A stretch of DNA of 64,000 nt. Source: Pirellulaceae bacterium (GTDB lineage Bacteria; Planctomycetota; Planctomycetia; Pirellulales; Pirellulaceae). Numbering within the stretch: position 1 is the stretch's first letter; the number at the start of each line of letters is the position of its first letter. Shown here one piece after another: positions 54,163 to 63,146 of this stretch. Made by a program: the position numbers and the translations under genes. Below the pieces are notes generated by a model that saw only the letters and a list, made by a program, of their open reading frames with translations, was not told the origin of the DNA and did no database searches. The stretch covers positions 1 through 64,000 of the forward strand of contig BPJV01000009.1 of NCBI GenBank assembly GCA_026004795.1. Reading direction: 5' to 3'.

Positions 54163-54908
54163 TTCCCATTCTGTGCGAGGATCCGTCATTCTTGGTAATC
54201 AACAAGCCAGCCGGATGGCTCTGTCAAGCACCACCGGGTGTCCCCAACTTGCAGGCTGAGTTGGCAGCGCAAATTAAACAGCGGGATGGGCATCCAGGGA
54301 ACCCGTTCGTCGGACTCCCCCACCGATTGGATCGTAGCACGACCGGCACGCTGTTGGTCGCGAGGCACCAGCGAGCCTTGAAACGTTTCTGCGCTCAGTT
54401 CCAATCGCGAAAAATCCGCAAGTGGTACCTGGCTGTCGTCGAAGGGGAACTTCCGCCTGGCGCACCGATGCGCTGGATCGACTATGTGCGCAAGCTACCC
54501 GGTCAGCCGGTCGCTGAGATCGTCCCCGATCGCGCGGCCGAGCATGCGCGAGAGGCTGTCTTGGAGGCGCACGTTCTAGCTGCCGCCGACGGATGTTCGC
54601 TGTTGAAAATCGACTTGCATACTGGAAGAATGCATCAGATCCGGATTCAAGCGGCCAGTCGGGGCTGGCCCGTCGTCGGCGATCAGCTTTACGGCGCCAA
54701 CCGTGTTCTGGCTCCGGTGGCAACGAGCGCTGACTCCGACACGGCTTATCGGGAGATGCGGATCGCCCTGCACGCAGCGCGCCTCGAATTCTTTCACCCG
54801 ACCACCGCGAAGAAAGTGCACGTTGTTGCTCCTTTACCTGAATACTGGCACGAATTGCCAGGAATAATGAAGGTGGCCAGCGACTGGCTGCAGCGCCCCG
54901 TGCCATGA
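54159..54908 (+). CDS. RluA-family RNA pseudouridine synthase
   Basis: 249 residues. It isomerises uridine to pseudouridine in rRNA or tRNA. The catalytic motif HRLDRSTTGTLLVARH has the essential Asp near residue 57. FLVINKPAGWL at the N-terminus and GRMHQIRIQAASRGWPVVGD are diagnostic for the RluA branch. There is no S4 domain. The ATGA overlap with the peptidase gene (54159-54162) indicates coupled translation, though there is no evident functional link. Confidence 0.92.
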   Translation: MIPILCEDPSFLVINKPAGWLCQAPPGVPNLQAELAAQIKQRDGHPGNPFVGLPHRLDRSTTGTLLVARHQRALKRFCAQFQSRKIRKWYLAVVEGELPPGAPMRWIDYVRKLPGQPVAEIVPDRAAEHAREAVLEAHVLAAADGCSLLKIDLHTGRMHQIRIQAASRGWPVVGDQLYGANRVLAPVATSADSDTAYREMRIALHAARLEFFHPTTAKKVHVVAPLPEYWHELPGIMKVASDWLQRPVP

Positions 54909-55056
54909 ACGACGACGGCAAGCTACTTTTCAGGACGACGAGAGAAAACGGGCTCGTCGAATTCTCCGCTGGAATTAGAATGACAGAGCGTTGCCCAACG
55001 GATCTTGCCTTTGTTCAGGCAAGAAATCACGACTGCTCCCTTGATTTGTCGACGTC

Positions 55057-55941
55057 ATGATGCGGATTCAGGACCTGTATACCCCCGATCGTCTGGTCGT
55101 CTCGTTTGAGCTGTTTCCCCCCAAGAACGATGCGGGGATGGATACACTAATGAAGTCGGTAGAAAAGCTCGCCGAGCATCGTCCCGAGTTTTTCACCTGC
55201 ACCTATGGGGCGGGCGGTTCGACGCGGCAACGGACGTTGGAGGTTGCTACGGCGGTGCGTGACCGGACCGGCTTGCCGGTCGCCTCCCACTTGACATGTG
55301 TGGGGTCGACGAGGGAACAGTTAAGGGAATACCTGCAGGCCGCCCAAAGCCGAGGTATCGATTACATCGTCGCCTTGCGGGGAGATCCACCCCGCGGTCA
55401 AGCTACCTTCAACGCCGTCGCCGGTGGTCTACGCTATGCCAATGAGCTGGTGGCCATGATTCGGGAGGAGTTCCCGAATTTCGGCATCTTTGTGGCCGGC
55501 TACCCCGAGGTACATCAAGAAGCCCCAAATGCGGCGGTCGATCTCCAAAATCTGGTGCGAAAAGTGGAAGCCGGTGCCGACGCCGTGCTCACGCAACTGT
55601 TCTACTGCAATGAAGATTACTTCCGTTTCCGCGACGCTTGCGAGCAAGCCGGTATCACTGTGCCGATTGTTCCGGGATTGTTGCCCGTGTTAAGTTTGAA
55701 CCAAGTACAACGAATCACGTCGTTGTGCAAAGCCAAACTTCCTGCCCCATTGCTCGAGCGTCTCTCCGCACACGAACAACCCGATTGGCAGTTCAACGTC
55801 GGCGTTGAACATGCAATTGCGCAGACGGAAGAACTGGTAGCCCAAGGAGTTCCCGGCTTCCACTTCTACGTCTTGAACCGCTCCGATGCTATCGATCGCA
55901 TCGTAGCTGCGATCCCGCAGCTGGCTAGCCGCGTCAACTGA
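55057..55941 (+). CDS. metF: Methylenetetrahydrofolate reductase
   Basis: 294 residues. It reduces 5,10-methylene-THF to 5-methyl-THF with FAD, supplying methyl groups for methionine synthesis. The TIM-barrel motifs are clear: VVSFELFPPKND (catalytic Glu), FFTCTYGAGGSTRQRT, DYIVALRGDPP and EAGADAVLTQLFY. Start ATG 55057 or 55060 (MMR). The 3' end overlaps the convergent HD-GYP gene by 8 bp. No riboswitch was seen in the 148 bp upstream. Confidence 0.96.
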   Translation: MMRIQDLYTPDRLVVSFELFPPKNDAGMDTLMKSVEKLAEHRPEFFTCTYGAGGSTRQRTLEVATAVRDRTGLPVASHLTCVGSTREQLREYLQAAQSRGIDYIVALRGDPPRGQATFNAVAGGLRYANELVAMIREEFPNFGIFVAGYPEVHQEAPNAAVDLQNLVRKVEAGADAVLTQLFYCNEDYFRFRDACEQAGITVPIVPGLLPVLSLNQVQRITSLCKAKLPAPLLERLSAHEQPDWQFNVGVEHAIAQTEELVAQGVPGFHFYVLNRSDAIDRIVAAIPQLASRVN

Positions 55942-57046
55942 CGGGCGTCGCGGCGAGAATTCCGGCGGGATTATTGGCCGGCGTGACGATGGGAGGGGTG
56001 GAACTGCAGAAAGCATGATTGTCGTCGAGATTGCGGCGGATCGCTTGAAAATCTTCCTCCCGCCGCAAGAACGCATCTACGACATCTGGATCAAAATGCG
56101 AGCCACGGCTTTCGATGATGATGCGCCGGGCCTGCTCATGCGACATCGCATCCTTGTAAACCCGCTTAGTCGTCAAGGCATCATACACATCCGCCAAGGC
56201 TACGATACGACCACACAGAGGAATGTCGATTCCCGCTAAGCCATTCGGATAGCCGGATCCGTCAAATTTTTCGTGATGGGTCGCGGCGATGTCACGTGCC
56301 AATCGCAGGTACTCGGCGGAAGGGCATGCCGTATAGGCGGCATCCAATGTCTTGCACCCGATGGTCACGTGTTGCTTCATGATCTCAAACTCGTCCGGCG
56401 TTAACCTTCCAGGCTTCAACAAGATGTTGTCCGGAATGCCTACCTTGCCGATGTCATGAAGTGGACTGGTCAAAAAGATGGCCCGGATAAAATCGTTATC
56501 GATTTCTTGCCGAAACTTGGGCATCTTACTCAATTCTTCAGCCAACAACTTGGAGTATTCACGCATGCGTTCCAGATGCGCCCCTGTCTCGCAGTCGCGA
56601 GATTCCGCCAGCTTGGCCAGAGAGAAGACGATCAGGTCCCGGTTCTCTAACGACACGATGCGTCGGGCCGTATTGAGACGAACATGCAACTCTACGGGCT
56701 CAAAAGGTTTGCACAAGAAGTCATCGGCGCCTGCTTGCAACCCCTTTACCAGATTCTCTTTGCCATGCAGCGAGCTCAACAGAATAATGTAGACATACTC
56801 GCCAAGGCGACGTGCCCGCAACTTACGGCACAATTCGATACCGCTCATTCCAGGCATCTGCCAATCGGAGATGACGATGCGGAAGTCACCATGACACACG
56901 CGATGGTAGGCATCTTCCCCGTTGGTTGCGGTCTCGACTTCGAAGTCCATGTCCTCCAAGACTGCCGCCAACATATCCCGACAGATGGGATCATCGTCAA
57001 CAACCAGAATTCGAGTAGGAACTTCCGTACGATGAGGAGTCATCAC
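55934..57046 (-). CDS. Response regulator with HD-GYP phosphodiesterase domain
   Basis: 370 residues. The receiver domain (12-130) has a full set: acidic VVDDD, phosphoacceptor Asp61 (SDWQMPG) and Lys113 (LCKPFEP). The HD-GYP domain (around 140-340) has HDIGKVGIPD (197-206) and HHEKFDGSGYPNG (257-269), typical of c-di-GMP hydrolases. It should lower c-di-GMP when phosphorylated. The HPt gene ends inside its start (overlap 57043-57046), so the pair is one unit. The C-terminal tail overlaps metF by 8 bp. Confidence 0.95.
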   Translation of the reverse strand: MMTPHRTEVPTRILVVDDDPICRDMLAAVLEDMDFEVETATNGEDAYHRVCHGDFRIVISDWQMPGMSGIELCRKLRARRLGEYVYIILLSSLHGKENLVKGLQAGADDFLCKPFEPVELHVRLNTARRIVSLENRDLIVFSLAKLAESRDCETGAHLERMREYSKLLAEELSKMPKFRQEIDNDFIRAIFLTSPLHDIGKVGIPDNILLKPGRLTPDEFEIMKQHVTIGCKTLDAAYTACPSAEYLRLARDIAATHHEKFDGSGYPNGLAGIDIPLCGRIVALADVYDALTTKRVYKDAMSHEQARRIIIESRGSHFDPDVVDAFLRREEDFQAIRRNLDDNHAFCSSTPPIVTPANNPAGILAATPVS

Positions 57047-57438
57047 GCCTTCTCCGTGGACGAAAGGGAACGATCACCTCCTTGCACAAACTCTGCGATG
57101 AACCGTTCCACGCGATCAAGTTCTTCGAATACCTCTCGAGCACAATCACGAATCTGCTGCAGGTCACCGTAGCGGGCGATGTCGTCCAATTGGGCAGCGA
57201 TCTGCGACAACGGGTTGGCGGCTACCGTCGCGGCTGCCCCTTTCACCTTGTGGGCAATTTGTGCCACGCGTTGAGGGTTGCCACTGGACACTGCCTCTTG
57301 CAATTGACTGCGGTCGTTCTGTACGCCCACGCGAAAGCTGGTCAGCATCCGATTTACCAGCTCTTGTCGGCCCATGCACCGATTGAGAAACGAATCCAGG
57401 TCGACGGAAGCCCCGGGTTGTGCGGAGGTGTGTTGCAT
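57043..57438 (-). CDS. HPt-domain phosphotransfer protein
   Basis: 131 residues from ATG 57438; a TTG at 57480 would add 14. A single HPt domain with the phosphorylatable His in AQIAHKVKGAAATVAA and the flanking helices (LNRCMGRQELVNRMLTSF). It relays phosphate between a hybrid kinase and a receiver. Its stop overlaps the HD-GYP regulator start by 4 bp (ATGA), so that regulator is the likely partner. The kinase is not in the visible neighbourhood. Confidence 0.88.
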   Translation of the reverse strand: MQHTSAQPGASVDLDSFLNRCMGRQELVNRMLTSFRVGVQNDRSQLQEAVSSGNPQRVAQIAHKVKGAAATVAANPLSQIAAQLDDIARYGDLQQIRDCAREVFEELDRVERFIAEFVQGGDRSLSSTEKA

Positions 57439-57723
57439 GTCGGCACCAATTCTTGCCTGAGGGATAGTTTCACGGGTCAACGGTATCAGTCGATACCATC
57501 AAGCGAGGCGGGGCAGCGGGCTTGTTCGTTGCAACCGTAGGTCGCCGATGGCGGGCAGTCAAATCCGGGGCCAGCAATTACCGCCCGCTCCATTGGGATG
57601 CCTCCTTGAAATGCGGGATCATGTGGATTGGAATAGATTTGTCGCCTGTGGCGGTCTTAAGGAGGTTTCTTGTTGTTGGCCTCTTGCCCCATCATCGTTC
57701 CATGGAACACCAGGAGTCAGGAA

Positions 57724-59379
57724 ATGAATCGATTGACGTGGAGGTGCTGGTTGGTTGTGGTGGGGCTGTCGATGGCCACCACGAGTGCCGCCGAGCGACC
57801 GAACATTCTGTTCATCATGTCCGATGATCACACCACCCAGGCCATTGGTGCCTATGCCACCGTCCTGAAACCGTTGAACCCCACTCCCAATCTCGATGAC
57901 TTGGCTCGACAAGGGATGGTGTTTGACAACGCGTTTTGCACCAACGCCATCTGCACTCCTTCACGAGCTTGCATCATCACGGGGCAATACAACCATGTGA
58001 ACGGAGTTTTTGATTTGGGAGGCCGGATCGCCCCTGAGAAGCAGATGCTGCCTATTTGCATGCGCGCAGCAGGCTACCAGACAGCAATTATCGGAAAATG
58101 GCATTTGAAGGAAGAACCGAATTTCGATTATTACAAGGTGCTTCCCGGGCAAGGGGACTACATGCATCCAGTTTTTCGAGTGCAAGGCCCACAGCCTTGG
58201 CCCCATAACACCATCCAGCATCAAGGCCAGCACTCCTCCGATGCCATTACCGATGCCACCCTGGAATGGTTACGCACCAAACGTGATCCGAGCAAGCCCT
58301 TCTTTCTCTGCCATCATTTCAAGGCGCCCCACGATTTCTTCGAGAACGCCCCTCGTTACCAGTCGTACCTGGCCGATGTCGAGATCCCCGAGCCCCCCAC
58401 GTTGTATGAAGTTCCTTCCACGTTCGGTTCTTTAGCCACTCGCGGCCATAACAATGAGTTGCGTCCTCACATCGGTACCTCGATCGGCAAACGCAATCCT
58501 CGCCGCTCCTATGCGACGGACCTGTTCCGCCTTTACCCGGAGGAATTTCCTCCCCATTACGATGTGGAAACGCTTTCCGAAGACGAGACTACCAGGTACG
58601 CCTACCAGGCCTATCTCCGCAAGTACTTGCGATGCGTCAAAGGCGTGGACGATAACCTGAAACGCATATTCGATTACCTGAAAGCCGAGGACTTGTGGGA
58701 TCAAACGCTGATCATCTATACGGGAGACCAAGGGTTCTGGCTGGGTGAGAAGGATTACCAGGACAAACGTTGGGCCTACGATCCATCGGAACGCATGCCG
58801 TTGATCGTCTGTTATCCACCAGCCATCCCTGCTGGTGCCCGATCCGATGCGATCGTCGAGAATGTCGACTTTCCCGCGTTGATGCTCGATTATGCAGGAG
58901 CGGAGATTCCTCAGTCGGTCCAGGGACGTTCGTTCCGTACTATTTGCGAAACGGGCGAGGAACCGGCTGACTGGAAAAAAGAAACGTATTATCGCTACTG
59001 GATGCATATGGCGCACCATGACAATCCCGGTGAGATGGCTATCCGCACGAAGACTCACAAGCTCATCTATTTCTACGGATGCGATTACCACGGCGAGAAT
59101 CAGACACCGCCGGGGTGGGAGCTTTATGACCTGGTGAAGGATCCCGATGAGTTGGTCAATGTCTACGATCACCCCGATTATCGAGAAGTGCGTGAACAAC
59201 TGAAGCAGCAGTTAGCGGAACTGAGGCAACGCGTCGGCGATGACGGAAGCCACTACCCTAAATGCGAAGCCGTGGTGCAGGAATTCTGGGATTATGACGA
59301 AGCGGACCGCGCCAAAGCGATCGAGATATCCCATCAGTTCAAGGCACGTCGGGAAGCCGAATTGGCAGGGCGTAAGTAA
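57724..59379 (+). CDS. Sulfatase (type I, canonical C-T-P-S-R)
   Basis: 551 residues. A signal peptide (RCWLVVVGLSMATTSAA) is followed by PNILFIMSDDHTTQAIGAYA, the formylglycine site CTPSRACIITGQYNHVNG and the GKWHLKEEPNFDYY and YTGDQGFWLGE blocks. This fits the N-sulfoglucosamine/iduronate-sulfatase-like branch. The Cys must be changed to formylglycine by a sulfatase-modifying enzyme, not seen here. ATG 57724 lies after CAGGAGTCAGGAA. It stands alone, and a weak hairpin (59388-59406) follows the stop. The substrate is unknown. Confidence 0.93.
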   Translation: MNRLTWRCWLVVVGLSMATTSAAERPNILFIMSDDHTTQAIGAYATVLKPLNPTPNLDDLARQGMVFDNAFCTNAICTPSRACIITGQYNHVNGVFDLGGRIAPEKQMLPICMRAAGYQTAIIGKWHLKEEPNFDYYKVLPGQGDYMHPVFRVQGPQPWPHNTIQHQGQHSSDAITDATLEWLRTKRDPSKPFFLCHHFKAPHDFFENAPRYQSYLADVEIPEPPTLYEVPSTFGSLATRGHNNELRPHIGTSIGKRNPRRSYATDLFRLYPEEFPPHYDVETLSEDETTRYAYQAYLRKYLRCVKGVDDNLKRIFDYLKAEDLWDQTLIIYTGDQGFWLGEKDYQDKRWAYDPSERMPLIVCYPPAIPAGARSDAIVENVDFPALMLDYAGAEIPQSVQGRSFRTICETGEEPADWKKETYYRYWMHMAHHDNPGEMAIRTKTHKLIYFYGCDYHGENQTPPGWELYDLVKDPDELVNVYDHPDYREVREQLKQQLAELRQRVGDDGSHYPKCEAVVQEFWDYDEADRAKAIEISHQFKARREAELAGRK

Positions 59380-59743
59380 TCCTACCGCAGGTCGTCGGCG
59401 GACCTGTTAACACATGCTCCGCACGGCACTCGACGGTCTGGGCAGTCCGCGGTGTCGGAATCATGAACGGCTCATTTCCCGCTGGCAATGTCATGTCCGC
59501 AAATCCGGCTCATCCGTCATCGCCAGTCCCACCGGTTTTGCGTCGCCGTGGCAATCCCCACGGCGAACAGGGAGTGCCGACGGTGAAGATCCGAGTCTGT
59601 GGCCACGTTGAATGCCTGCGGAGGTACGATCTGATCGCCGATGCCCATCCCGGCCCGTCGGCACCTGGGCTAGCTCACGATTACCAACCGTTTTGCTTGC
59701 GCGCGAGGCGCGAAGGAAGTGAAGCCGATTCGGATGTTCGCGG
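59380..59743. other. Intergenic between convergent genes
   Basis: 364 bp with a weak CAGGTC/GACCTG hairpin at 59388-59406. Open frames running through it are antisense to the protease gene and have no family signature. Confidence 0.5.
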
Positions 59744-61423
59744 CTACGGTACTTGCGGATCCACGGCTGGCGGGCTTACCGAATCGGGAAGTACAACCGT
59801 CGTCTGCGAACCATCGGTCAGCAGTAACTCCAGCCGGACCGGCCCTACCAAGGGAGCGACCTGCTGGAAGAAATCCTCAGGCGACTGGATCCGATTTCCC
59901 TCGACGGAAAGGATTCCTGCCCCAGGACGAATTCCCGCTTCCCATGCGGCTGAACCGCGTTCGACGGAAAGAATGGCGACGTGGGGCAACGGGGCCTTGG
60001 CCACGATTGGCCGTCGAAATGGATCAGTCGGCAGGGCGGTGGCATACTCAACGGCCAACCCGCGCCACTGTGGGGGAGGATGCAACGCATAGGCGGGCCG
60101 CCGTGTAGCCACATATTTCTTCGTCAACCTGGCCTCTAGTCGTACCGTGTTGCGGAGGCCGGTCTGACGATTGATGCGGTAAACGTGTAAGGGAATCGTT
60201 CTTCCCGGCTGCGCACGGCTCAAGGCCAAGAACAGATCATTCCGAGAGTCAATGTCCATCTCCGCTGCGCGATAGATGATATCGTCGGGTATCAATCCTG
60301 CCTCCTGGCCGGGCAACCCTGGGATAACGTTCACCACACGTGCACCACGAAGTCCCTGCTGTCGTTCGGCAATCCTTAGATCCTCCGGTTGAATTCCCAG
60401 AAATCCGTATTCGGGCAACTTGCCTTCCTTCATTCGGTCCACGATTCGCCGAAATAGCTCATCGACCGCGATGGCGAAGCCTGCCGGCCGCTCCAGCCCG
60501 CGAATGGCCACCATGGACGTCAGCAGGCCGATCATTTCTCCATCGGTGTTGATCAAGGCGCCTCCACTGCTGCCGATTCCCAACCGGGCATCGGTTTGGA
60601 TCAAGGTACCGAACTCGTGCAGAGACTCGCGCCCGACAAGCGAATCTTCACCGCTCTCGGCCGGTGCTCGTCGCCCTAGATTGGCCACGATCCCCAAGCT
60701 TGCCGAAGGTCGGCCATCACGGGCAACGGCTTCCGGATTTCCCAAAGCAATCACCAACTGTCCCTTTTTCAGAGAGGTGGTATCACCGAATCGGATCGGA
60801 GAAAGGCCGCTCGCATCGACTTTCAGCATGGCCAGATCGCTGAAGGGATCCGCGGCGAATACTTTCGCAGGTGTAACCACCACCTCGGCGGTATAGCCCT
60901 GGCCGGCATGCCACACGTAATAATCGTACTGCCGTGGATCATCGACCACGTGGGCGCAGGTGACAATGTATCCGTCGGCGGAAACGATGACGCCGCTCCC
61001 ATAGAAACGGGGCACAAAATCGGGGTCCAGCGGCGTCGACTCACCTCCCATGGCAAAACTCCGCAGGGGGCTTAACCGCGTTCGATCGGTCGGTTCCCGA
61101 TCGCGTCGCACCCGGGAAACGGCCACGACCGACAACTCCGCCTTGGCAATAGCTTGCACAAGGCTGGATTCTAGCGACGCAAGATTACCCCCGGATACGG
61201 TTGGCAAGGGAGCATCGCTTGCACCTGGAACGTCTCCCCGTTCAACGCCATTCTGTGCCGCGAGGGCTTCCTGTGCTCTGGTTCCCTCAAGTGGGAACGC
61301 GATGACAACCATGATGATTCCGACCAGGATGGCCTCTGCGACCGAGTGGAAGGCCGGCTCGAATCGTTGGAAGAGCACTGTGGGAACCCTCGTCAACACG
61401 CCTCGGCTGGTGTCCAACCCCAT
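59744..61423 (-). CDS. HtrA/DegP-like serine protease with PDZ domains
   Basis: 559 residues from ATG 61423, 1 nt after the recA stop; longer starts would overlap recA. A membrane segment (EAILVGIIMVVIAFPL) anchors a trypsin-like domain with His (VTCAHVVDD), Asp (DPFSDLAMLKV) and Ser (LGIGSSGGALI; Ser in place of the common Asn before the active Ser). One PDZ domain follows around residue 330-430 (GFLGIQPEDLRIAE), and a second around 480-555 (ILSVERGSAAWEAGIRPGAG). It would act in envelope protein quality control. Confidence 0.9.
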   Translation of the reverse strand: MGLDTSRGVLTRVPTVLFQRFEPAFHSVAEAILVGIIMVVIAFPLEGTRAQEALAAQNGVERGDVPGASDAPLPTVSGGNLASLESSLVQAIAKAELSVVAVSRVRRDREPTDRTRLSPLRSFAMGGESTPLDPDFVPRFYGSGVIVSADGYIVTCAHVVDDPRQYDYYVWHAGQGYTAEVVVTPAKVFAADPFSDLAMLKVDASGLSPIRFGDTTSLKKGQLVIALGNPEAVARDGRPSASLGIVANLGRRAPAESGEDSLVGRESLHEFGTLIQTDARLGIGSSGGALINTDGEMIGLLTSMVAIRGLERPAGFAIAVDELFRRIVDRMKEGKLPEYGFLGIQPEDLRIAERQQGLRGARVVNVIPGLPGQEAGLIPDDIIYRAAEMDIDSRNDLFLALSRAQPGRTIPLHVYRINRQTGLRNTVRLEARLTKKYVATRRPAYALHPPPQWRGLAVEYATALPTDPFRRPIVAKAPLPHVAILSVERGSAAWEAGIRPGAGILSVEGNRIQSPEDFFQQVAPLVGPVRLELLLTDGSQTTVVLPDSVSPPAVDPQVP

Positions 61424-61424
61424 G

Positions 61425-62561
61425 TCAACTATCCGTTGTCGCTTCTTCGGTATCCGCCTCCACCGCCTCATCGGCAATTGGATCCGGCCCCGCGTATCCA
61501 CCGGCAGCCATGATTTGTTCGCGGATTTCCGCCGCCACATCCTTATTTTCGATCAAGAAGGCACGGGCTTTTTCTTTCCCCTGCCCGAGGTAGACGTCAT
61601 TGTATTTGAACCAGGCTCCGCTGCGAGTAATCACCTTGTGGGCCGTCCCCAAGTCGAGCAAGTCGCCCTCATAGCTGATCCCGGAGTCGTGCATCATATC
61701 GAACTCTGCGACACGAAACGGCGGTGCCACTTTGTTCTTCACAATTTTGCACCGCACTCGCTGCCCGACGACCGTTTCGCCATCCTTCAACGCGCCGATC
61801 CTCCGTACATCGATGCGGCAGGAAGAGTAGAACTTGAGCGCCCGGCCTCCCGGCGTGGTCTCCGGACTCCCAAACATCACACCTACCTTCTCGCGTATCT
61901 GGTTGATAAAGATCACGACGGTCTTGCTCTTGGCAATCGCCCCCGTGAGCTTCCGCATGGACTGGCTCATCAACCGTGCCTGCAGGCCAACATGGGATTG
62001 TCCAATCTCACCATCCAATTCTTGTTTGGGAACCAGCGCCGCCACGGAGTCGACCACAATAACGTCCACCGCATTGCTCTTGACCAAATGCTCGGTGATC
62101 TGCATCGCTTCTTCACCAGAACTCGGTTGAGAAACCAGCAGCGTATCCAGCTCCACGCCAATCTTCTTGGCCCAGCTGGGGTCGAAGGCATGTTCGGCAT
62201 CGATGATCGCAGCGATGCCCCCCGCCCGCTGCGCTTGAGCACAGATATGCAAGGCCAGGGTCGTCTTACCACTGGACTCAGGACCGAACACCTCGATGAT
62301 CCGTCCGCGAGGCACCCCCATTCCCCCCAATGCCATGTCCAGTGACAAACTGCCGGTGGCAATGCCATCGATCTTGAGGGTCGCCTCCCCGCCGAGTGGC
62401 ATAATCGAGCCTTCGCCAAACTGTTTCTCAATCTGCTCTAGAGTTGTTTGCAAGCCAGGTTCCCGCTTCAAGAGTGCTTGCAAGCCCTCGTTTACCGGTG
62501 CCCCTTTCTTGCCCGCTGCATTCTTTTTCTTGGCCATCGTGCTTCTCGTTGCTGTTGCCAT
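61425..62561 (-). CDS. recA: Recombinase RecA
   Basis: 378 residues. It forms filaments on single-stranded DNA, drives strand exchange and, where present, triggers LexA cleavage. Walker A is [22 protein letters not shown] and [13 protein letters not shown] follow. The L1 and L2 DNA-binding regions are in [18 protein letters not shown] and [15 protein letters not shown]. The C-terminal tail is acidic. ATG 62561 has GGGAGG 11 nt upstream; ATG 62537 (MAKKK) is an alternative. The HtrA-like gene follows after 1 nt, an unusual pairing. No LexA box was recognised. Confidence 0.98.
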   Translation of the reverse strand: MATATRSTMAKKKNAAGKKGAPVNEGLQALLKREPGLQTTLEQIEKQFGEGSIMPLGGEATLKIDGIATGSLSLDMALGGMGVPRGRIIEVFGPESSGKTTLALHICAQAQRAGGIAAIIDAEHAFDPSWAKKIGVELDTLLVSQPSSGEEAMQITEHLVKSNAVDVIVVDSVAALVPKQELDGEIGQSHVGLQARLMSQSMRKLTGAIAKSKTVVIFINQIREKVGVMFGSPETTPGGRALKFYSSCRIDVRRIGALKDGETVVGQRVRCKIVKNKVAPPFRVAEFDMMHDSGISYEGDLLDLGTAHKVITRSGAWFKYNDVYLGQGKEKARAFLIENKDVAAEIREQIMAAGGYAGPDPIADEAVEADTEEATTDS

Positions 62562-63146
62562 CTCCTGAATCCTCCCTTTCGGTTGCTCTTATTCTATCAG
62601 CTTCTCCGAGTTCCGGCATCGGCGCGATATTTTCCCATGCTTCCACCGCGCATGGATAATCTCGCTGCGCCGCGTGCCGAATAATGCCTACCGGCCAGCT
62701 ACCATCACCTCAGTTCGGCGAAGCGCTGTTAGGATAGCTGACGCATGCCTATTGTCGGCAGCGACTTGGACACCTTTGGTCTAGAAGACGGTCTAGGTCG
62801 GCGGGGCCTTACAAAAATCGAATCAGCAACCGGCAGGGAGCATCGATCGTTACCGCCCGGTGCGGTCGGGAAGGCTTGGCAACTCGTCGCTGCCCGCCTC
62901 TTGCCTTCAACCAGCCATCGGGAGGTCCCATGGGGACGGCGATGCGGTGGAGAGCTGTCGCCCCGTCCACCGCCTTTCCTTGGCCCCGCTCATAGCACGC
63001 TCCCCCAGCCGCTCGCTGGTTCTCCGCCGCGGGCCACCCGGTTTCCTGTCCAACGCCCTTATGCGTGAGGCGATGCATGTTGCCGGTGGCTTGAGGGGGA
63101 AGCGTTTCTTCTCCATGGGCCGCATTGTCCACCAGGGAGTCGACGC
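62562..63146. other. Intergenic, upstream of recA
   Basis: 585 bp between recA and the sigma-54 activator gene, both on the minus strand. It should hold the recA promoter (TAGAAT on the minus strand, about 30 bp before the ribosome-binding site, is a weak -10 candidate). No RNA gene or family-supported frame was recognised. Confidence 0.5.

Noticed and set aside
61050-62345. 431-codon plus-strand frame opposite recA and the protease gene
   Set aside because: Antisense to recA, whose motifs are unmistakable; no signature of its own.
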